Below are positions 61,272 through 64,000 of a stretch of 64,000 bases of DNA, one piece after another; the first letter of the stretch is position 1; each line of letters begins with the position of its first letter. The position numbers were made by a program, and so were the translations under genes. The stretch is from assembly GCA_030680355.1 (NCBI GenBank), contig JAUXVF010000031.1:248001-312000 (forward strand), written 5' to 3'. The stretch comes from Caulobacter sp. (GTDB taxonomy: Bacteria; Pseudomonadota; Alphaproteobacteria; Caulobacterales; Caulobacteraceae). The notes under the pieces are model-generated. The model was not told the DNA's origin. It saw only the letters and a program-made list of their open reading frames with translations, and ran no database searches.

Positions 61272-62452
61272 GGACCGATCCCATCCGCGACAAGGTCGCC
61301 ATCGTCGGTATCGGCGCATCGAAACTGTCGCGTGACGGCGGCCGCTCCATCGGGGCGCTGGCCTGCGACGCCGTGCGCGCGGCCATTCGCGACTCTGGCG
61401 TACCGCGGGAGGCCATCGACGGCCTGTCGGGCATCTACAGCACCGACCAGCCAACCGTGTGGCCGGGCTATGTGTCGGAGAGCCTGGGTCTTTCCAACAT
61501 CGTCTGGTCGAACTGCGCCACGCCGCCATCCGCCAACACGGTGTCAGAGGGCATCCTGGCGGTGGCGGCCGGCGCCTGCGACTACGCCGTCTGCTACCAT
61601 TCCAAATTCCGTTGGGACACGGTGTCGGCCGCCGCGCGCAAGGACCCCCTGCGCAAGGCGCCCCGTGGTGCCTTCGATCCCGCCCTGTCGATGCCGTTGG
61701 TGGAATCCCTCGGCGTGCCCAACGGCATGTTCGCGGCCTTCCAGCGCCACATGCATCTCTACGGCACCCGGCGTGACCACCTCGGCATGATCGTCGTCAA
61801 TAACCGCAACTGGGCGCTCGAGAACGAACAGGCCGTCTGCCACAACGCACCGCTGACCATGGACGAGTACATGGCGGCCCCGCTTGTCGCGCCGCCGCTG
61901 TCGGCGCTGGACATGGACATGCCGATCGACGGTGCGATGGCGGTCGTGATCACCACCGCCGAACGGGCGGCTGACCTGCCCGGAAAACGCGTCCTCGTCG
62001 AGGCGACCGCCAACGCGATCGCGGGCAAGAGCGACTTCTTCTTCCAGGCCTTTGACACCTACGACTCCTATCGGCTGCTGATCCAGCGGCTGTGGGACAA
62101 GACCGGCTACGGCATCGACGACATGGACCTGGTGAACATCTACGACGGCTTCTCGTCGCTGGCCCTCGAGTGGATCGAAGCGGCCTTTGATGTCCGGGGC
62201 GAGGCCGGCAGGCTGCTCGAGGACTCCTGGGACGCCAAAACAGGACGATTGCTGTTCAACGGCCGCATTCCGATGTCGACCCACGGCGGCAACCTGGGCG
62301 AGGGGCGGGTCCAAGGGTTCGGCCACGTTATGGAGGCCGTGCGTCAGCTGCGTGGCGACGCCGGCTCGCGTCAGATTGCGGGCGCCCAGAGGGTGCTGGT
62401 GACCAACGGCAACAATCCGGTCAATGCGGGTATGATCCTGCGTGCCGGTTGA
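61268..62452 (+). CDS. Thiolase-like protein (SCP-x/Ltp2 type)
   Basis: 394 aa from the GTG at 61268. Thiolase fold: KVAIVGIGASKLSRDGGRSIGALACDAVRAAIRDSGV at the N-terminus, NCATPPSANTVSEGILAVAAGACDYAVCYHS with a Cys at the acylation position, and the C-terminal MSTHGGNLGEGRVQGFGHVMEAVRQLRGDAGSRQ. The HGGNLGEG form in place of HGGHPxG is typical of the lipid-transfer (Ltp2) aldolase and related proteins. With its DUF35 partner it may cleave by retro-aldol chemistry, not thiolysis. That last point is inference. Confidence 0.87.
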   Translation: MRTDPIRDKVAIVGIGASKLSRDGGRSIGALACDAVRAAIRDSGVPREAIDGLSGIYSTDQPTVWPGYVSESLGLSNIVWSNCATPPSANTVSEGILAVAAGACDYAVCYHSKFRWDTVSAAARKDPLRKAPRGAFDPALSMPLVESLGVPNGMFAAFQRHMHLYGTRRDHLGMIVVNNRNWALENEQAVCHNAPLTMDEYMAAPLVAPPLSALDMDMPIDGAMAVVITTAERAADLPGKRVLVEATANAIAGKSDFFFQAFDTYDSYRLLIQRLWDKTGYGIDDMDLVNIYDGFSSLALEWIEAAFDVRGEAGRLLEDSWDAKTGRLLFNGRIPMSTHGGNLGEGRVQGFGHVMEAVRQLRGDAGSRQIAGAQRVLVTNGNNPVNAGMILRAG

Positions 62453-62546
62453 CGAGTCCCGCCGAATTGGTGACACCGGCGGCGTTATGCGAACGACTCG
62501 TCAGCGGGCGGCCCCGCCGATGGGGGAAGCGGCTAAAGGTAGAGGA

Positions 62547-63284
62547 ATGCATCTGGCCGATTCGATCCTCAACGAGAACCTGATCTATTCGAGCCCCAAG
62601 ATCTTTGAGCGGCGGCGCCGCATCTTGAGCACGACGCGGGAGCTCATCGCCCAGCACGGCTACGACGGCTTCAGCATTCGGGAGCTCTGCAACCAGGCCA
62701 AGGTTGCCCCCCAGACGATCTACAAGGCCTTCGAGAGCAAGGAGCGGCTGGTCTCGCTGTCCATCCGCCACCACTTCAGCAGCTTCGTTGAGTCCCAGCA
62801 TTTCTATTACGACAAGAAGACTCTTCAGGGCGCCATCGAACATCTGATCGTCAGCGATGATCACATGCACGACTCACGCAAATTCGTGATAGCGGTCGTG
62901 GCGATCTACTTCTCGCAGACTGCGGACCAGGATCTGCTGGTCGCCGCGCGCACCAACATCCTGGGCACCCTGTTGCCCTGGGCGATCGAGTTGCGCGAAC
63001 GGGGACATCTGCGCGTTGGAATGAGCGTCGAGACGTTCGTTCATTCCGTAGTGGGGCTTCTGTTCACGGTCTCGCTCGATTGGTGTCGCGGCGACATTTC
63101 CAACGACGAGTTCATCTTCAAGAAGCTGGAGGCCCTGCTGTCGTATGCCAGCGGCGCCACCCGGGGCGCGGGCCGCCGGGAGATCGACCTCTATCTCACC
63201 GACCTGCTGGGCAAGCGCCGCCTGTTCGAAGAAATCAAGGCGGTGGCCGGCCAGCCGCAGCTGGACCAGCCGCAACCGGCCTAG
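62547..63284 (+). CDS. TetR-family transcriptional regulator
   Basis: 245 aa if started at the ATG at 62547 (preceded by AGAGGA); the ORF runs in frame from a GTG at 62442, and ATGs at 62487 and 62520 are other options. HTH: ILSTTRELIAQHGYDGFSIRELCNQAKVAPQTIYKAFESKERLVSLSI (about 27-74). The ligand domain is larger than usual with KFVIAVVAIYFSQTAD. Likely local regulator of the CoA catabolic genes. The start is uncertain. Confidence 0.85.
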   Translation: MHLADSILNENLIYSSPKIFERRRRILSTTRELIAQHGYDGFSIRELCNQAKVAPQTIYKAFESKERLVSLSIRHHFSSFVESQHFYYDKKTLQGAIEHLIVSDDHMHDSRKFVIAVVAIYFSQTADQDLLVAARTNILGTLLPWAIELRERGHLRVGMSVETFVHSVVGLLFTVSLDWCRGDISNDEFIFKKLEALLSYASGATRGAGRREIDLYLTDLLGKRRLFEEIKAVAGQPQLDQPQPA

Positions 63285-63327
63285 GTCCTTGCCCTGACGG
63301 GCGAGCACCGGCCAATCCGCCCTTCAG

Positions 63328-64000
63328 CTACGGCTTTTTGGCCGCCACCAGTCCGCCGGCCCCGCGCGGGTCGATCGGCATTCCGTGCACCTGCATGTTG
63401 TGGCTGTGGCCGAGCTGGTGCAGCGCGAACGCGGTCTGCATGGCTGAAATCCGGCCCTGCGCGTCCTCGGCGGCGTTGACCGCCTCCTTGGCCAGTTTCA
63501 GCGCGAACAGCGGCTTTTCGGCGATGCGGCTGGCGAGATCCAGCGTGAACGACTCCAGGGTCTCGGCGCTCACGACATGATTGACCATGTGAAGGCGATG
63601 GGCCTCCTGGGCGGACAAAAAGTCGGACGTAAACAGCATTTCCTTGGCCTTCCGCGGCCCCAGTTCCCAAGGGTGGCCGAAATATTCGACGCCGGTCATG
63701 CCCATGGACACCGTATTGTCCGCGAAGGTCGCGTCCTCGCTGGCGACAATGAGATCGCAGGGCCAGATCAGCATCAGACCACCGGCGATGCACTTGCCTT
63801 GCACCTGGGCGATCGTGGGCTTGGGCAGGTTCCTCCAGCGCTCCGTGAGCCCTTGGTAGAGCTCCTTCTCCCGCGCCATCCAGCCCTCGGCGCCGGCGCA
63901 GGTGAAGCCGCACCAGGTGCCCACGGTCTCGTGCTCGGCCAGGCTGCCGATGGGGTCGGCCTCGCGGAGGTCATGTCCGGATGAGAAGTGGGGGCCGTTG
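63328..64000 (-). CDS. Enoyl-CoA hydratase family protein, C-terminal part (runs off the window)
   Basis: Partial: the minus strand is open to the edge. The visible part begins NGPHFSSGHDLREADPIGSLAEHETVGTWCGFTCAGAEGWM, which contains the crotonase oxyanion motif (FSSGHDL) upstream of the ORF-track GTG start, so that start is an artefact of the edge. It continues TIAQVQGKCIAGGLMLIWPCDLIVASEDATFADNTVSMGMTGVEYFGHPWELG and ends DPRGAGGLVAAKKP. Reaction and N-terminus are not visible. It converges with the TetR gene. Confidence 0.88.
   Translation of the reverse strand, partial: NGPHFSSGHDLREADPIGSLAEHETVGTWCGFTCAGAEGWMAREKELYQGLTERWRNLPKPTIAQVQGKCIAGGLMLIWPCDLIVASEDATFADNTVSMGMTGVEYFGHPWELGPRKAKEMLFTSDFLSAQEAHRLHMVNHVVSAETLESFTLDLASRIAEKPLFALKLAKEAVNAAEDAQGRISAMQTAFALHQLGHSHNMQVHGMPIDPRGAGGLVAAKKP

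Overview
The window is high-GC (roughly two-thirds G+C) alphaproteobacterial chromosome. The gene content fits a member of the Caulobacterales, and I would guess a Phenylobacterium- or Caulobacter-like organism. The support is the neighbourhood ftsE-ftsX-ydcF-plsC, the block argH-lptM-lysA, a homogentisate pathway with the short form of HmgA, PilZ and HNH genes, and tRNAs with encoded CCA. The species is inferred; no 16S gene is present.

Layout. 0-4.4 kb: division ABC complex ftsEX with ydcF and the first codons of an acyltransferase, a zinc-ribbon membrane protein, a phosphoribosyltransferase and an XRE/membrane-protein pair. 4.5-8.6 kb: lysine and arginine biosynthesis (lysA, lptM, argH) divergent from a TlpA thioredoxin. 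8.6-17.7 kb: mixed housekeeping genes (crotonase/VOC pair, cspA, GNAT, EamA, gluQ, TetR, HNH, PilZ, coq7, dsbB, yqaA) and two small proteins missed by the ORF track. 17.7-24.3 kb: tyrosine/homogentisate catabolism (hppD, hmgA, fahA, a MarR regulator, phhB) with an isoaspartyl peptidase and two unknown genes embedded, plus tRNA-Leu(CAA). 24.4-30.9 kb: transporter, YbjN, TPR, zinc metallopeptidase, TPP riboswitch and thiC. 31.0-33.1 kb: a low-GC foreign insert carrying one P-loop ATPase gene broken by a one-base frameshift, bordered by a 25-nt copy of the thiC 3' end. 33.5-35.3 kb: three copies of a composite palindromic repeat. 36-47 kb: ordinary Caulobacterales genes (MHS transporter, DUF2239, GIY-YIG, acyl-CoA synthetase, GST, panD, SIMPL).

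47.1-49.7 kb: a CAU-anticodon tRNA followed by a tyrosine recombinase, a 47-codon membrane ORF and about 0.95 kb without recognisable genes. The latter carries four copies of a 21-nt sequence with a perfect palindromic core, three of them spaced exactly 38 nt, and many TGTTCC/GGAACA repeats. It looks like the integration and replication end of a mobile element. Directly beyond it, 49.7-55.1 kb holds a tightly overlapped minus-strand operon that appears to encode the whole dedicated coenzyme F420 pathway: a fused NADPH:F420 reductase-CofE, CofD, CofC and a fused FO synthase FbiC.

55.2-64 kb: divergent from the F420 operon, a CoA-thioester catabolic cluster follows (rearranged family III CoA-transferase, amidohydrolase, double crotonase, acyl-CoA dehydrogenase, DUF35 plus thiolase-like protein, TetR regulator, crotonase running off the window). 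The protein architectures recall actinobacterial lipid or steroid pathways. The most interesting hypothesis is that the tRNA-linked integrase, the F420 operon and this catabolic cluster were acquired together; the far end of such an island is not in the window, so this remains inference.
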